This document shows positions 34,756-44,879 of a stretch of 64,000 nucleotides of DNA, piece after piece (the stretch's first letter is position 1; the number at the start of each line of letters is the position of its first letter). The translations under genes and the position numbers were made by a program. The DNA is from Streptococcus marmotae. GTDB taxonomy: Bacteria > Bacillota > Bacilli > Lactobacillales > Streptococcaceae. Location: NCBI RefSeq assembly GCF_001623565.1, contig NZ_CP015196.1, forward strand, positions 682,001 through 746,000, in the 5' to 3' direction. Below the pieces are notes generated by a model. That model was given only the letters and a program-made list of their open reading frames with translations. It was not told the origin of the DNA and searched no databases.

Positions 34756-35691
34756 TTACTGCTGAAATTCCATTTTTTCCAAAATGGTTTGAATCTTTTC
34801 AGGCATTCCCAATGGGACCTTTAGGAGCACGGCTTCATCTAAAATCTTCTGGGTATAGCTATCCATGTACTCTTTATCCTGCAATTGCTCTGGGCTTTGG
34901 TGCCATTTGTCTGGTGCAGGGTAGACGGTGATGGTACCATCTCCATTGCTGGTATAGGTGATGGTCGTTGAGGCCGGTGAAGCGGCAATCATACGAGTCG
35001 GCTTAGCATAACTTTTTCCAAAATCACTATACAGACAAACTTTTGTCCCTGCAGGCATTTCTGGAGTCGCTATTAGATTAGGAGCGCTCCAGTTGCCCAA
35101 CATATTATAAATGCGAGCTGCTTCTACTTGCTTTTCTGTATAGCCTGGAAACTCTTGGCTTTCTGCATCCGTCACTGAGGTCATGGTTTGCATAGACTCT
35201 TCATCTACTCGATAATAAAATGAATCTGCTGCTAAGTCTGGACTTTGGCCAGCTCTGATGCGATCTTTGGTCTGATCTGATTCATCTTGGAAAAATTGAT
35301 TGGTCAAATCAATCCCTGTTGGGATGAAACTGATTGCGGCATAAGGGAGTTGTCCTCCTGCTGTGCCGTTTTCATGTAGCTGCAACGTCTCCTGGCGGAT
35401 AGGCAGATTTACCAATCCTCGAGTCGCATCAAAATACAAGGTTTCTCCCTTGGAGGTTTGCCACAAGCCTTGGACAGAGCTGTAATCTCCTGCCACTACC
35501 GCAGCTACATCCATAGGAGATACCACCTTCTTTTGTGCAGGAGCTGCTGTGCTACTGCTTGCGCTCGTTTCTGTCGTAGTCGTCTGCTGATTAGTCGATT
35601 CTACCGATTGCGCCGTTTCTTTTGGTGTCGCTGTCTGCTGACAAGCTGTCAGACAGAGCAGAACGACGATTCCTAGTATAGTCTTTTTCAT
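34756..35691 (-). CDS. lipoprotein of unknown function
   Basis: 311 residues from the ATG at 35691. The signal peptide MKKTILGIVVLLCLTACQQ ends in the lipobox LTAC. A Thr/Ser/Ala-rich linker leads to a stretch PMDVAAVVAGDYSSVQGLWQ...GETLYF, which resembles the small DUF6287-type beta domain of streptococcal surface lipoproteins (tentative), and then a second globular part. It lies 4-20 nt after the CAP-domain protein on the same strand and may be cotranscribed. The start at 35706 is possible but neither has a strong ribosome site. Confidence 0.75.
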   Translation of the reverse strand: MKKTILGIVVLLCLTACQQTATPKETAQSVESTNQQTTTTETSASSSTAAPAQKKVVSPMDVAAVVAGDYSSVQGLWQTSKGETLYFDATRGLVNLPIRQETLQLHENGTAGGQLPYAAISFIPTGIDLTNQFFQDESDQTKDRIRAGQSPDLAADSFYYRVDEESMQTMTSVTDAESQEFPGYTEKQVEAARIYNMLGNWSAPNLIATPEMPAGTKVCLYSDFGKSYAKPTRMIAASPASTTITYTSNGDGTITVYPAPDKWHQSPEQLQDKEYMDSYTQKILDEAVLLKVPLGMPEKIQTILEKMEFQQ

Positions 35692-35709
35692 GGTATATCC
35701 AATCATTTT

Positions 35710-38700
35710 TTAGTATAAGAAGAAACTTTGAACCCAACGTAGAGAGCCTTTAGCTTCTACAACAGAGATTGAAGTGTACTCATAATCAGGGTTTTCAATA
35801 TTGCGTTTGTGCCCCGGAGAATCAAGCCATTGTTTCAATACGAAATTAGCGGCATCTTCTTTTTCTGAGTTCATTGCAATATTTTCACCTGCTGGGTGAT
35901 TTGGGAAGAGTGTCGCTTGACTTTGGTCTGTTCCCGGAATTTTATGTGAGAACTCATAAAGCAATTGTTTTGCACGCAAATCGCTTCCAGCTTTTGTTTC
36001 ATCCAACCAAATGAGTTTCTTTAACCCAAGAGAAGCACGATAATCATTCATCTTCTCGAAGAAATCTTTTGCCAAATCATCACGATAGCGATAAGTTTTT
36101 TCTGGAATTTCTTCTCTTGTCTTATAAGAATGGAATCCTGTTGAGTATTCATTATCTTTAGCTAACATCCAGCCAGATGCATAGTCAATACTCATTTTAG
36201 CTTTCATAATAATGGTTCCGTCTTGTTCGCTTTCTTTCTCCCAACCGTTGAATAACCATCCTGTAAAGAATCCGTTATCTAAGGCTTGTTCCAAATAGAA
36301 TTGTCCGTTATGGAGAGATTTTGGAGCTTCTTCAAACTCTTGACCTTCTTCGACAGTTGCGGTTTTAACTTCAAAGTAAGTTAATCCTGTCCCCCAATGT
36401 TTTTCTCCAGCAGGGTTATCAACGATATAATGTACAGTGACGTATTTAATATCTTCGTATTCAGAGTAGATATCCAAGTCATTCGTTACAACATCAGACG
36501 ATGCAGACCAGGCGATAAAGCGTTTGCCTTCTACCTCTTTTAGGGTTGGTGGGGTAGCTGACTGGCCGTGTTCGACAACTTCTGTCTTGACCACCTCTTT
36601 ATTCACATCAAAGAACTGGACACGATAGGTTTTTATCTGATAGACAGGAGTCAGCACGGTATCTTTCGTGATTGCAATGTCGCTCAAGCCAACATTTTGA
36701 CCATTCTCATCTACAAAGTTTGTGATAGTATAGCCTTCTTTCTCATACTGAGCAAGATTTGGGCTGACTGTCTCTTGATAGGTCTTCGTAAAGGTCTCCG
36801 TAGCCTGACCTTGTTCATCATTTACGGTGACCTGATAGTGATTTTGGCTATAGTGTGCTTTTACTACTGTATCGTCAGTCACCGTAACGGATTGTGGCTC
36901 CCACTTGACAAAGGTATAGCCAGGAATCTCAAGTAGACTAGGATAGTCTTCTTCCTTGATAAGCGTTTCTTCTTTAAAGATTTTGCTGGTAATGTCTTTT
37001 AGCTCTTGACCGTCTTGATCTACGGCAACAAAACGGACAGGTAGATCCGCATACACACGCTCATAGATCGCATTGACTTCCATATCTCCCGTTACATTTG
37101 TTAGGTCTTTATCCCAGCCAACAAACCGATGTTTTGCCTTTTCTGGGACTTTTGGAGCAAAGGCCATTCCATCCATACCATGAGGAATGATTGCAAGATT
37201 GAGCGAAGCGCCATCTGCTTTGAAAATAACGCGGTACCGTTTCTTCGCATAGATAGCTGTTACAGTCGTATCATCCTCAAAGCTCGTCTGCTTCGTTGAC
37301 CAACGTACAAACTCATGTCCCTCTTTTTCTTTCGGAGTCGGGAAGGTGACCTCTTCACCACGTAATGCTCGAACCGTCGTCTTTTCTCCATCTTGGTCAA
37401 ACGTGATGGTCAACGGAATTTCTTCTACAGAAAGGGTGATGGTCCTATCTTTTGTAATTGGCGAACCATCATAGTCAGAACCAGTGATTTTATACCCTTC
37501 AATGAGAAGAAGAGGCTTAGCAGGTAAAACATCTCCATGATCAACCGTTTGCGTATGAACTTTTTGACCAGTTGGTGTTACATACTGAACCGTGTATTCT
37601 TTCACCTTATACTGCGCAACTACTTGAATATCACCTGTGACCGAATCAAAGGCTGTTGACCAACCAACAAATACTTTTCCTTCTAACTCTGGAATATCTG
37701 GCGCCGTAGCAGCCTTCCCAGCTTCAACCTCTTCCGTCTTCAGTACTTGACCATCTACCATAAAGGTTACCTTATATGTTTGCGGTTTGGCTGGCTGACT
37801 TGGAGTAGGGGCATCTGTCTCATCATCTGACAGACCTGGCTGTGTTGTCGGTGGGACTGCATCTACTGACGTGCTTGGCTGGGGTTGACTAGTTGGCGGG
37901 ACAGTATCTACTGGCGTACTTGGTTGAGCTGGGCTACTTGATGGAGCGGTATCCACTGGCGTACTTGGCTGAACTGAGCTACTTGATGGCATCGTATCAT
38001 CTGACAAGCCTGGCTGTGTTGTCGGTGGGACGATATCCACTGGCGTACTTGGTTGAGCTAGGCTGCTTGATGGAGCGGTATCCGCTGGTGCACTTGACTG
38101 AGCTGAGCTACTTGATGGAATCGTGCCCACGGGTGCACTTGGTTGAACTGAGCTACTTGATGGAATGGTGCTCACGGGTGCACTTGGTTGAGCTGAGCTA
38201 CTTGATGGAATAGTGCCCACGGGTGCACTTGGTTGAGCTGAGCTACTTGATGGAATGGTACTCACGGGTGCACTTGACTGAACTGAGCCACTTGATGGAA
38301 TAGTGCCCACGGGTGCACTTGACTGAGCTGAGCTATTTGATGGAATGGTGCCCACGGGTGCACTTGGAGAAGTTGAAACAGTAGGATTTACTGACTCAAC
38401 TAGTTTACTCAAAGCAGTCGTTTGAGCAGCAGATGATGGTATAGAAGAGGAAGGACGACCTTCTGTGGCATTTGACTGGCTATTGAGGGTAGCTGAAGCG
38501 CCATCAACCGTCGTCTTAGTGCCTGTATTTGACCTTAGGGCAGTCGCAGGTAGATAACCAACATAGGTATACCCCGGAATCTCCACTACATCTGGCAGTT
38601 CTTGTCCTTTTTGCAGGCTGAATTGCTGATTATAACCTGATAATTCCTTGCTTTCTAAAGCCAAGACCGTTGTCGAAGCCCCGATACTTGTCAACAAGAA

Positions 38701-39129
38701 TAAACTTGTGATAACATGACGCTTCTTCTTGCCCCGTCCCACTATAGCTATTCCTACGACAAACAAGCTTGCCCCAACTATGCCTGGTACGAGCAAGGTA
38801 CGGCCATCACTTGTCTTTGGTAACACAGATGACTGGTTTGCACGAAACACCAGATAATACGTCTGATTTTGATCGGTTGTATTTTCTGGAAGATTTTCTA
38901 TGATTTGCTTTTTCTCGTCTGCAGTTAGCTCTGTCTCGGCTACATATTGGTAATCCACTGTAAAACGCTGCTGCTCACTTGTCATTTCTTCGGCAGCTAC
39001 TGGGACAGGTAGTCCGACAAAGGGACCCACAAGGGCCGAACCGACAGCTAAAGAGACTGTCCCAAGGGCGATTTTCCGGATGGAATAGCGGGTCACAGAT
39101 TTCCAACTCGACTGGGTATTCTTTTTCAT
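35710..39129 (-). CDS. YSIRK surface protein with N-terminal LPKTS sorting motif, repeats and C-terminal CAP domain
   Basis: 1139 residues. YSIRK signal at 15-19. LPKTS at 103-107 is followed by a hydrophobic helix (112-130), RGKKKRH and a second helix (139-158): a complete sorting signal near the N-terminus, a layout known from streptococcal IgA1 and Zmp proteases. Then come a Ser/Pro-rich region (about 230-450) with imperfect units of the APVGTIPSSSSAQPS type, five or six Listeria-Bacteroides/MucBP-like beta repeats (about 455-900; FVGWSTAFDSVTGDIQVVAQY and similar) and a CAP/SCP domain (about 1013-1139; LLYEFSHKIPG, HPAGENIAMN, WLDSPGHKRNI). There is no C-terminal LPxTG. AAAGGAG precedes the ATG. 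A wall-displayed protein; the ligand is unknown. Confidence 0.88.
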   Translation of the reverse strand: MKKNTQSSWKSVTRYSIRKIALGTVSLAVGSALVGPFVGLPVPVAAEEMTSEQQRFTVDYQYVAETELTADEKKQIIENLPENTTDQNQTYYLVFRANQSSVLPKTSDGRTLLVPGIVGASLFVVGIAIVGRGKKKRHVITSLFLLTSIGASTTVLALESKELSGYNQQFSLQKGQELPDVVEIPGYTYVGYLPATALRSNTGTKTTVDGASATLNSQSNATEGRPSSSIPSSAAQTTALSKLVESVNPTVSTSPSAPVGTIPSNSSAQSSAPVGTIPSSGSVQSSAPVSTIPSSSSAQPSAPVGTIPSSSSAQPSAPVSTIPSSSSVQPSAPVGTIPSSSSAQSSAPADTAPSSSLAQPSTPVDIVPPTTQPGLSDDTMPSSSSVQPSTPVDTAPSSSPAQPSTPVDTVPPTSQPQPSTSVDAVPPTTQPGLSDDETDAPTPSQPAKPQTYKVTFMVDGQVLKTEEVEAGKAATAPDIPELEGKVFVGWSTAFDSVTGDIQVVAQYKVKEYTVQYVTPTGQKVHTQTVDHGDVLPAKPLLLIEGYKITGSDYDGSPITKDRTITLSVEEIPLTITFDQDGEKTTVRALRGEEVTFPTPKEKEGHEFVRWSTKQTSFEDDTTVTAIYAKKRYRVIFKADGASLNLAIIPHGMDGMAFAPKVPEKAKHRFVGWDKDLTNVTGDMEVNAIYERVYADLPVRFVAVDQDGQELKDITSKIFKEETLIKEEDYPSLLEIPGYTFVKWEPQSVTVTDDTVVKAHYSQNHYQVTVNDEQGQATETFTKTYQETVSPNLAQYEKEGYTITNFVDENGQNVGLSDIAITKDTVLTPVYQIKTYRVQFFDVNKEVVKTEVVEHGQSATPPTLKEVEGKRFIAWSASSDVVTNDLDIYSEYEDIKYVTVHYIVDNPAGEKHWGTGLTYFEVKTATVEEGQEFEEAPKSLHNGQFYLEQALDNGFFTGWLFNGWEKESEQDGTIIMKAKMSIDYASGWMLAKDNEYSTGFHSYKTREEIPEKTYRYRDDLAKDFFEKMNDYRASLGLKKLIWLDETKAGSDLRAKQLLYEFSHKIPGTDQSQATLFPNHPAGENIAMNSEKEDAANFVLKQWLDSPGHKRNIENPDYEYTSISVVEAKGSLRWVQSFFLY

Positions 39130-39164
39130 TTATCATACTCCTTTTTGATTACAATCATATCTAT

Positions 39165-39192
39165 ATTATAATATGCTATAAAAAAAAAGCAA
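39165..39192 (-). promoter_or_regulatory. promoter of the YSIRK/CAP surface protein gene
   Basis: TTGCTT (39187-39192) and TATAAT (39165-39170) on the - strand, 16-bp spacing with a T-run after the -35. The rest of 39193-39418 has no gene. Confidence 0.55.
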
Positions 39193-39418
39193 TATCTGAC
39201 CCCTATTTTAATTTGAGATTTTTCCTAGAAAATAGGGTCCCCGCTAGTACGCAACGCTAAAAAATCCTCTGAATAAATAAGGAAGAAAGCGCCCGCTATC
39301 CCATGATACCGACTCGCCAACTCCTATTTTATAACCTCCAAACTGACTGCATCATTCGTAAACAGCTAGTGTGACCGCTCTTTCTCATCTACAGATCTCA
39401 TCTGTCCATCCGTCTCTA

Positions 39419-39868
39419 TCACACTAACTCTATAATCTTTTTCCCTACCCGTTCAATATCATTTTGAAGACCACGGAGTTCGAAGTTCGCAAGCACAGGA
39501 AAACCAAACCGTTCGGAATATTGCTTAGCTGTCAAACAATATTGATTGTTGAAATTCCGATTTCCAGAACCGACAATACCAAGGCACTTATCCGCATTTT
39601 CTCCATAGGCGATAAAATCGCCTAGCGGATTCGTCAAAATCTCCACATCGCCATTGTCTACACCATTTCCACCTTCTAAATAGGTCGGCAAAAAGGCGAC
39701 AAAAGGCGCATCCAATTCGTAAAAAGGAATATCCTCTTTGACCAAATCCTTGACATGCACCTGCTCGACCTGCAAATCAGACTGAAATTGTAAAAAAGTG
39801 GTCAAGCGCTTCACAAAACTTTCCGTATTTCCACTTAGACTGATATAAACTAGATAGACTTTTTTCAT
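39419..39868 (-). CDS. nrdI: ribonucleotide reductase flavodoxin NrdI
   Basis: 149 residues from the ATG at 39868 (GGAGAAGGA before it); the longer frame runs through the operator. Flavodoxin-like: [12 protein letters not shown] binds the FMN phosphate and [12 protein letters not shown] the isoalloxazine ring. NrdI supplies oxidant for assembly of the manganese cofactor of class Ib NrdF. No nrdE, nrdF or nrdH is in the window, so it is an orphan copy. Confidence 0.9.
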   Translation of the reverse strand: MKKVYLVYISLSGNTESFVKRLTTFLQFQSDLQVEQVHVKDLVKEDIPFYELDAPFVAFLPTYLEGGNGVDNGDVEILTNPLGDFIAYGENADKCLGIVGSGNRNFNNQYCLTAKQYSERFGFPVLANFELRGLQNDIERVGKKIIELV

Positions 39869-39886
39869 TCCTTCTCCAATCAAAAA

Positions 39887-39934
39887 ACACAATATATAGG
39901 ATATAACTATCATTATATATCTATATATTGTGTT
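39887..39934. promoter_or_regulatory. paired NrdR-box-like operator
   Basis: AACACAATATATAG (39887-39900) and CTATATATTGTGTT (39921-39934) form a 14-bp inverted repeat. Each resembles the NrdR box (ACACWATATA...), with about 30 bp between centres, i.e. three helical turns, as expected for NrdR. It lies 20-65 nt before nrdI and is good evidence of NrdR control. Confidence 0.65.
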
Positions 39935-39962
39935 TGTCAATTCATATACAAGATTCCAAACC

Positions 39963-40898
39963 TTATTCATCAGCCTCTACAAAGCGTCCGATAATATTGA
40001 CATTATCCGCCACCGATACGAAGGCCGTCTTATCGGTCTTTTTCATAATAGCCTTGAAATCATTAAATTCTGCACGAGTAATAATGGTAATCAGCACGGT
40101 CTTTTCTTCATGATTGTAGGCACCTTCTGCCCCATTGATAATGGTCACACCACGGTGCAGTTTCTTTTGAATCATCTTGCACACACGACTCGGATGACTG
40201 GTGATAATCATGGCTTGCATACGCTTTTGCTTTACATAGATAACATCGGTCATCTGACTACAAACAAAGAGGGCAATCATGGAATAAAGAGCATATTTCC
40301 AGCCAAAGGTCACTCCAGCTGCCAGCATGATCAAGATATTGACAATCAACGAAATGCTTCCAACTTGCCTTCCTGTCTTTTTCCGAATCAAGATACTGAC
40401 AATATCTGTCCCGCCACTGGACACATTATTCCGAAGGGCAAACCCAATCCCAGTTCCCAGCATGAGACCGCCAAAAATAGCATTGACTAGGGGGTCTGTC
40501 GTCAGAGTAATATGAGGCATGAACTGGATGAAGAAGGAGCTACAAGTAACCGTAATAAAGGTGAAAATCGTAAATTTATTTCCAATCTTATACCAAGCAA
40601 TGATGAGCAAAGGCACATTTAGACCATAGTAGACCAAGGCTAGCGGAATTTTAAAGCCCCAGTAGGTAATCGAAATAGCAGAGACAATCTGTGCAATTCC
40701 TGTTACTCCAGAAGAATAGACATTCCCTGGCTGGAAGAAGAAATTGACGGCTATACTGGATAAAAGTCCATAAATGATTGAGCCAGATATACGCTCTGCA
40801 TAGCGTTCTTTTGACACACTCGAGATGACAGACCAAAAACGATTGCGCCTTGCCTTTCTCAAGAATTGAATACGAAGTTTTCTAAAATATCTATTCAT
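39963..40898 (-). CDS. YitT family membrane protein (DUF161/DUF2179)
   Basis: 311 residues. A five-helix membrane domain ([34 protein letters not shown]...[15 protein letters not shown]) is followed by a cytosolic DUF2179 domain ([32 protein letters not shown]). The transport substrate is not known. The ATG overlaps the end of aspS by 8 nt, so it is cotranscribed with aspS. Confidence 0.88.
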   Translation of the reverse strand: MNRYFRKLRIQFLRKARRNRFWSVISSVSKERYAERISGSIIYGLLSSIAVNFFFQPGNVYSSGVTGIAQIVSAISITYWGFKIPLALVYYGLNVPLLIIAWYKIGNKFTIFTFITVTCSSFFIQFMPHITLTTDPLVNAIFGGLMLGTGIGFALRNNVSSGGTDIVSILIRKKTGRQVGSISLIVNILIMLAAGVTFGWKYALYSMIALFVCSQMTDVIYVKQKRMQAMIITSHPSRVCKMIQKKLHRGVTIINGAEGAYNHEEKTVLITIITRAEFNDFKAIMKKTDKTAFVSVADNVNIIGRFVEADE

Positions 40899-42642
40899 TA
40901 GTTGTTTGAATCTGAAGTGCTAATTCTTCTAATTGACTGTTAGCTACCGTACTTGGAGCTTGGGTCATTGGATCACTGGCCTTATTGTTCTTAGGAAAGG
41001 CGATTACCTCACGAATATTGTCCTTACCTGCTAGGAGCATAACCAAACGGTCCAATCCGATTGCAAGTCCACCATGTGGTGGGAAACCGTAGTCCATCGC
41101 TTCCAAAAGGAAACCAAATTGGTCATGAGCCTGTTCAGCACTAAAGCCAAGCGCTTTGAACATCTTCTCTTGCATCTCTTTTTGGTTAATACGTAGGCTT
41201 CCACCTCCTAATTCATAACCATTTAAGACGATGTCATAGGCAACCGCACGAACACTTGCCAAATCGCCTTCCAAATGATGTGCTGTTTCTTCTGTCGGAA
41301 GTGTAAATGGATGATGAGCGCTCATGAAACGACCTTCTTCTTCTGACCATTCAAACATTGGCCAATCCACAATCCACAGGAAGTTAAACTTGCTTTCATC
41401 AATCAAGCCTTGTTCCTTAGCAAGACGAGTACGAAGCGCTCCTAATGTATTATTCGCAATTTCTAATTCGTCTGCAACAAATAGGACCAAATCCTTGTCT
41501 ACTAATTGTAAACCTTCTGTCAACTTTTCTGTAATAGCTGTCAAGAACTTGGCAATTGGACCTGTCAATTCACCATTTGTAACCTTTATCCAAGCTAGGC
41601 CTTTTGCCCCAAATTGCTTAGCGTAATCAGTTAATGTATCAATGTCTTTACGCGAGTAATTGTCTGCTGCACCTTTGACTACAATCGCTTTAACAGCAGG
41701 AGCTTGGGAAAAGACTTTAAAGTCAACTTCCTTTACAATATCTGTCAAGTCTTGCAAGAGCATCTCAAATCGAGTATCCGGTTTATCGCTACCATAAGCA
41801 TTCATGGCATGGTCATAGCTCATACGAGGAAATGGTAGAGCAACATCGATTCCTTTAGTCTCTTTCATGACACGCGCAAGTAAACCCTCTACTATATCTT
41901 GAATTTCTAGCTCAGATAAGAAGGAGGTTTCTAAGTCAACTTGTGTAAACTCTGGCTGGCGATCTCCACGCAGATCCTCATCACGGAAGCATTTCACAAT
42001 TTGATAGTAGCGGTCAAAACCAGCATTCATGAGCAATTGCTTGGTAATCTGTGGACTTTGTGGCAAAGCATAAAAATGCCCCTTACTCACACGACTTGGC
42101 ACCAAGTAATCGCGTGCACCTTCTGGTGTTGACTTGGTCAACATCGGTGTTTCAACGTCGATAAACTCCAGTTCGTCCAAATAATTGCGGATACTATGTG
42201 TTGCTGCAGCTCGCAATTTAAAGTTTGCAAGCATCTCAGGACGGCGTAAGTCCAAATAGCGGTAGCGAAGACGAGTATCATCGCTTGCTTCAATACCATC
42301 CTTAATTTCAAACGGAGTTGTTTTGGCTACGTTTAAAATCGTCAGGCTAGACACTTGTAGCTCGACTTCACCTGTCGGTAGAGTAGCGTTGACCTGTTCA
42401 CGTGCAACAACTTGTCCTGTTACTTCAAGAACAAACTCGCTCCGCACTTTCTCAGCCTGTTCCATCACATCACTAGATACCATCTCAGGATTAATGACCA
42501 ACTGCATGATTCCTTCACGGTCCCGCAAGTCAATAAAAATCAAGCCACCCAAGTCACGACGGCGACCAACCCAACCTTTCAAAGTAATTTCTTGACCGAT
42601 GTGTTCTTTCCGAACACGTCCCGCATACATCGAACGTTTCAT
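40891..42642 (-). CDS. aspS: aspartyl-tRNA synthetase
   Basis: 583 residues, class II. OB-fold anticodon domain at the N-terminus ([23 protein letters not shown]), motif 2 [18 protein letters not shown], the bacterial GAD insert and motif 3 [13 protein letters not shown]. Charges tRNA-Asp. First gene before the YitT gene. hisS, often adjacent, is not present. Confidence 0.97.
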   Translation of the reverse strand: MKRSMYAGRVRKEHIGQEITLKGWVGRRRDLGGLIFIDLRDREGIMQLVINPEMVSSDVMEQAEKVRSEFVLEVTGQVVAREQVNATLPTGEVELQVSSLTILNVAKTTPFEIKDGIEASDDTRLRYRYLDLRRPEMLANFKLRAAATHSIRNYLDELEFIDVETPMLTKSTPEGARDYLVPSRVSKGHFYALPQSPQITKQLLMNAGFDRYYQIVKCFRDEDLRGDRQPEFTQVDLETSFLSELEIQDIVEGLLARVMKETKGIDVALPFPRMSYDHAMNAYGSDKPDTRFEMLLQDLTDIVKEVDFKVFSQAPAVKAIVVKGAADNYSRKDIDTLTDYAKQFGAKGLAWIKVTNGELTGPIAKFLTAITEKLTEGLQLVDKDLVLFVADELEIANNTLGALRTRLAKEQGLIDESKFNFLWIVDWPMFEWSEEEGRFMSAHHPFTLPTEETAHHLEGDLASVRAVAYDIVLNGYELGGGSLRINQKEMQEKMFKALGFSAEQAHDQFGFLLEAMDYGFPPHGGLAIGLDRLVMLLAGKDNIREVIAFPKNNKASDPMTQAPSTVANSQLEELALQIQTTNE

Positions 42643-42871
42643 ATTTTCCTCTCTCCGATTATGGAATCCAGTAGCACAAACCTACATGCCCATCTTCCAT
42701 CTATTCTTGGTTTTATACCTAACTATTCTATCATAAAAGCAGGCAAATCGGGAACAATTCGAGTGAATTTTCTCGAAAATCCTTGCTTGATAGAAAAAGG
42801 CTAGGCACCCCCCTACCCAACCTTGTTCACATTTCTGTTCTAGACAGCTTGAGATACTACTAGCTTTTCTG

Positions 42872-43783
42872 CTATGGCAGACTGTTTCCTGCACTCGTGT
42901 AGATGTCGTACCACTCTGGTCGTGTGAGGTGCACTTTTTCAGCTGCGGCAATGTTAGTCAACCGTTCAGGATTCATAGAACCTACAATGGTCTGAATCTT
43001 AGCAGGATGGCGCAAAATCCAGGCTACGACAATTGCTTCACGTGAAACATGGTATTGCGCTGCTAAGCGCTCAATCGTCTGATTTAAGTTGGCATAATCT
43101 GGATGATCAACGAAAATTCCTCTTTGTAGATCAATCAAAAATGGTGACCAGGCCTGAACTGTCACTCCTTTTAAGCGACAATAGTCTAAGACACCACCAT
43201 CTCGGACAGTTGCTCCATCTTCTTTCATATTGACATGTAAGCCCATATCAATAAGGGGAGTATGGGCAGGTGAAAATTGCAACTGATTGACCACCAAAGG
43301 CTCATCCAAATAAGACTGGAGCAATGCCATTTGGTAGGAATTTTGATTACTGACACCGAAGTGGCGGACTTTTCCAGCTTGTTTCAGCTGAGTAAAGGCT
43401 TCTGCAACTTCTTCTGGCTCCATGAGGGCATCTGGGCGATGTAGGACTAGGACATCGAGATAATCAGTTCTCAACCGTTTTAATATCTCATCGACAGAAG
43501 TTAGGATATGCTCTTTTGAAAAATCAAAATATCCCTTGCGAATACCGCATTTAGATTGCAGAATGTAGTCCTCACGACGGATGCCCAATTCGTTCACAGC
43601 TGCTGCAAACCGAAGCTCTGATTCCCCACCACCATAGATGTCTGCATGATCAAAAAACGTAATGCCCTTTTCTAAAGCCGTTTTAACAACTGCTTGAGCT
43701 GCTGAAGCCTCCAAACTGGCCATGCGCATACAGCCTAGTGCGATTCGAGATACCTCTAGCTCTGTTGTCCCCAGTTTTTGCAT
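42872..43783 (-). CDS. aldo/keto reductase (YdhF-like)
   Basis: 303 residues. The catalytic tetrad is visible: Asp and Tyr in FFDHADIYGGGE, Lys in LQSKCGI and His in VLHRPD; the NADPH pocket reads GSMNPERLTNI. It reduces carbonyls, substrate unknown. 12 nt after the glycosyltransferase gene. The 229-bp spacer to aspS has no gene. Confidence 0.88.
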   Translation of the reverse strand: MQKLGTTELEVSRIALGCMRMASLEASAAQAVVKTALEKGITFFDHADIYGGGESELRFAAAVNELGIRREDYILQSKCGIRKGYFDFSKEHILTSVDEILKRLRTDYLDVLVLHRPDALMEPEEVAEAFTQLKQAGKVRHFGVSNQNSYQMALLQSYLDEPLVVNQLQFSPAHTPLIDMGLHVNMKEDGATVRDGGVLDYCRLKGVTVQAWSPFLIDLQRGIFVDHPDYANLNQTIERLAAQYHVSREAIVVAWILRHPAKIQTIVGSMNPERLTNIAAAEKVHLTRPEWYDIYTSAGNSLP

Positions 43784-43795
43784 TGATTTCTCCTA

Positions 43796-44809
43796 TCAAT
43801 TAAAGCCGTAAATGCTCTTTGCAATCTTGTAAACAGCGTTTGAAATCTTCCGGCCTGGGTAGCCATATAGGTTCGTCAATTGCCCTAACAAACCACTGCG
43901 AACGATTTTAAAGAGAGCTGGATTATTGTCTCGAATATAGTTCCACAATTCTTGCTTTTTCATCATATGCTCAGCTGTCCCACCTCGGTTAAGAAGGGCA
44001 CAAGAGATAATAGTCGTAATCTCTACATGATTCAGCAAATAGCTGCGCAAATCGGGTTGATCAATGGCATCCAAGTCCAAACTGTCCACCAAGATACGAT
44101 TCACCTTCAGCTGCTGGTCAATCCGCTTGATCATCACCGATTCATTAACAGATTGGTCATGACGCCCGATAAAATAACGGTAAAAATCAACCGGCAGATA
44201 ATACATGGTCTTGACAGCTTGTAGTGGCGTAAAGACAAAAATATTGTCTACATAAAAGGTATGCTCTGGTAACACCAAGTCTACCTCTCTTAGCAGGTCT
44301 GTCCGATAAATCAGCGAATGCATCATCATATAGGTCCCCTTTGAAAAGGCAGCTACATCATCCCAAGTAAAAATGCGCTCAGTCGGTAAGACATTCTGGT
44401 AGTGCATACTCTTCTTACGAGATTGTCCTTCCTTTTCATAGACAAAATTCGAGATAAACGCATCCACGTATTGCCCCTGACTTTCCAATTTTGTCAAGGT
44501 TTCAAGGATTTTGAGATAGGCCCTCGTATCAACCCAATCATCGCTATCCACTACCTTAAAATAGCGACCTGTAGCCTCCCGCATACCAGTATTTACTGCC
44601 CCACCATGGCCCTTATTTTCTTGATAAATCGCCCGAACATTGGCATACTTGGCTGCAAGTTGTTCCGCAATTTCTTGTGTACGATCGCTTGAACCGTCAT
44701 TGATAATTAAAATTTCGACTAAATCACCTCCAACAACGAGTGATTCAACACAGTAATGTAGATATTCTTGCGCATTGTAACTCGGAATGGCAACACTTAA
44801 TAAAGTCAT
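43796..44809 (-). CDS. glycosyltransferase family 2
   Basis: 337 residues. GT-A fold start LLSVAIPSYNAQEYLHYCVESL, NDGSSDRTQEIAEQL and the metal site in VVDSDDWVD. No membrane segment, so a cytosolic or peripheral enzyme for a surface glycan or glycolipid. The acceptor cannot be named. It probably forms a unit with the aldo/keto reductase gene. Confidence 0.85.
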   Translation of the reverse strand: MTLLSVAIPSYNAQEYLHYCVESLVVGGDLVEILIINDGSSDRTQEIAEQLAAKYANVRAIYQENKGHGGAVNTGMREATGRYFKVVDSDDWVDTRAYLKILETLTKLESQGQYVDAFISNFVYEKEGQSRKKSMHYQNVLPTERIFTWDDVAAFSKGTYMMMHSLIYRTDLLREVDLVLPEHTFYVDNIFVFTPLQAVKTMYYLPVDFYRYFIGRHDQSVNESVMIKRIDQQLKVNRILVDSLDLDAIDQPDLRSYLLNHVEITTIISCALLNRGGTAEHMMKKQELWNYIRDNNPALFKIVRSGLLGQLTNLYGYPGRKISNAVYKIAKSIYGFN

Positions 44810-44832
44810 CTCCTACTCCCTATCAACGAATG

Positions 44833-44856
44833 ATCTGCCAGCTTGAGCTGGCAGAT
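44833..44856. terminator. 11-bp perfect hairpin with T-tract
   Basis: ATCTGCCAGCT-TG-AGCTGGCAGAT followed by TTTTTATTT on the + strand, placed after the GH3 stop codon (- strand) and before the glycosyltransferase. The T-run faces +, so for the GH3 gene it would be the stem alone. Confidence 0.6.
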
Positions 44857-44879
44857 TTTTTATTTATTTTACCATAATT

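Noticed and set aside
37893..38213. 106-aa + strand ORF with regular repeats (AYLVELGYLMERYPL type)
   Set aside because: It is the antisense shadow of the Ser/Pro repeat tract of the surface protein.
39868..39970. Extended N-terminus of NrdI from 39970
   Set aside because: It is a translation of the NrdR-box operator and promoter; the ribosome site and flavodoxin start are at 39868.
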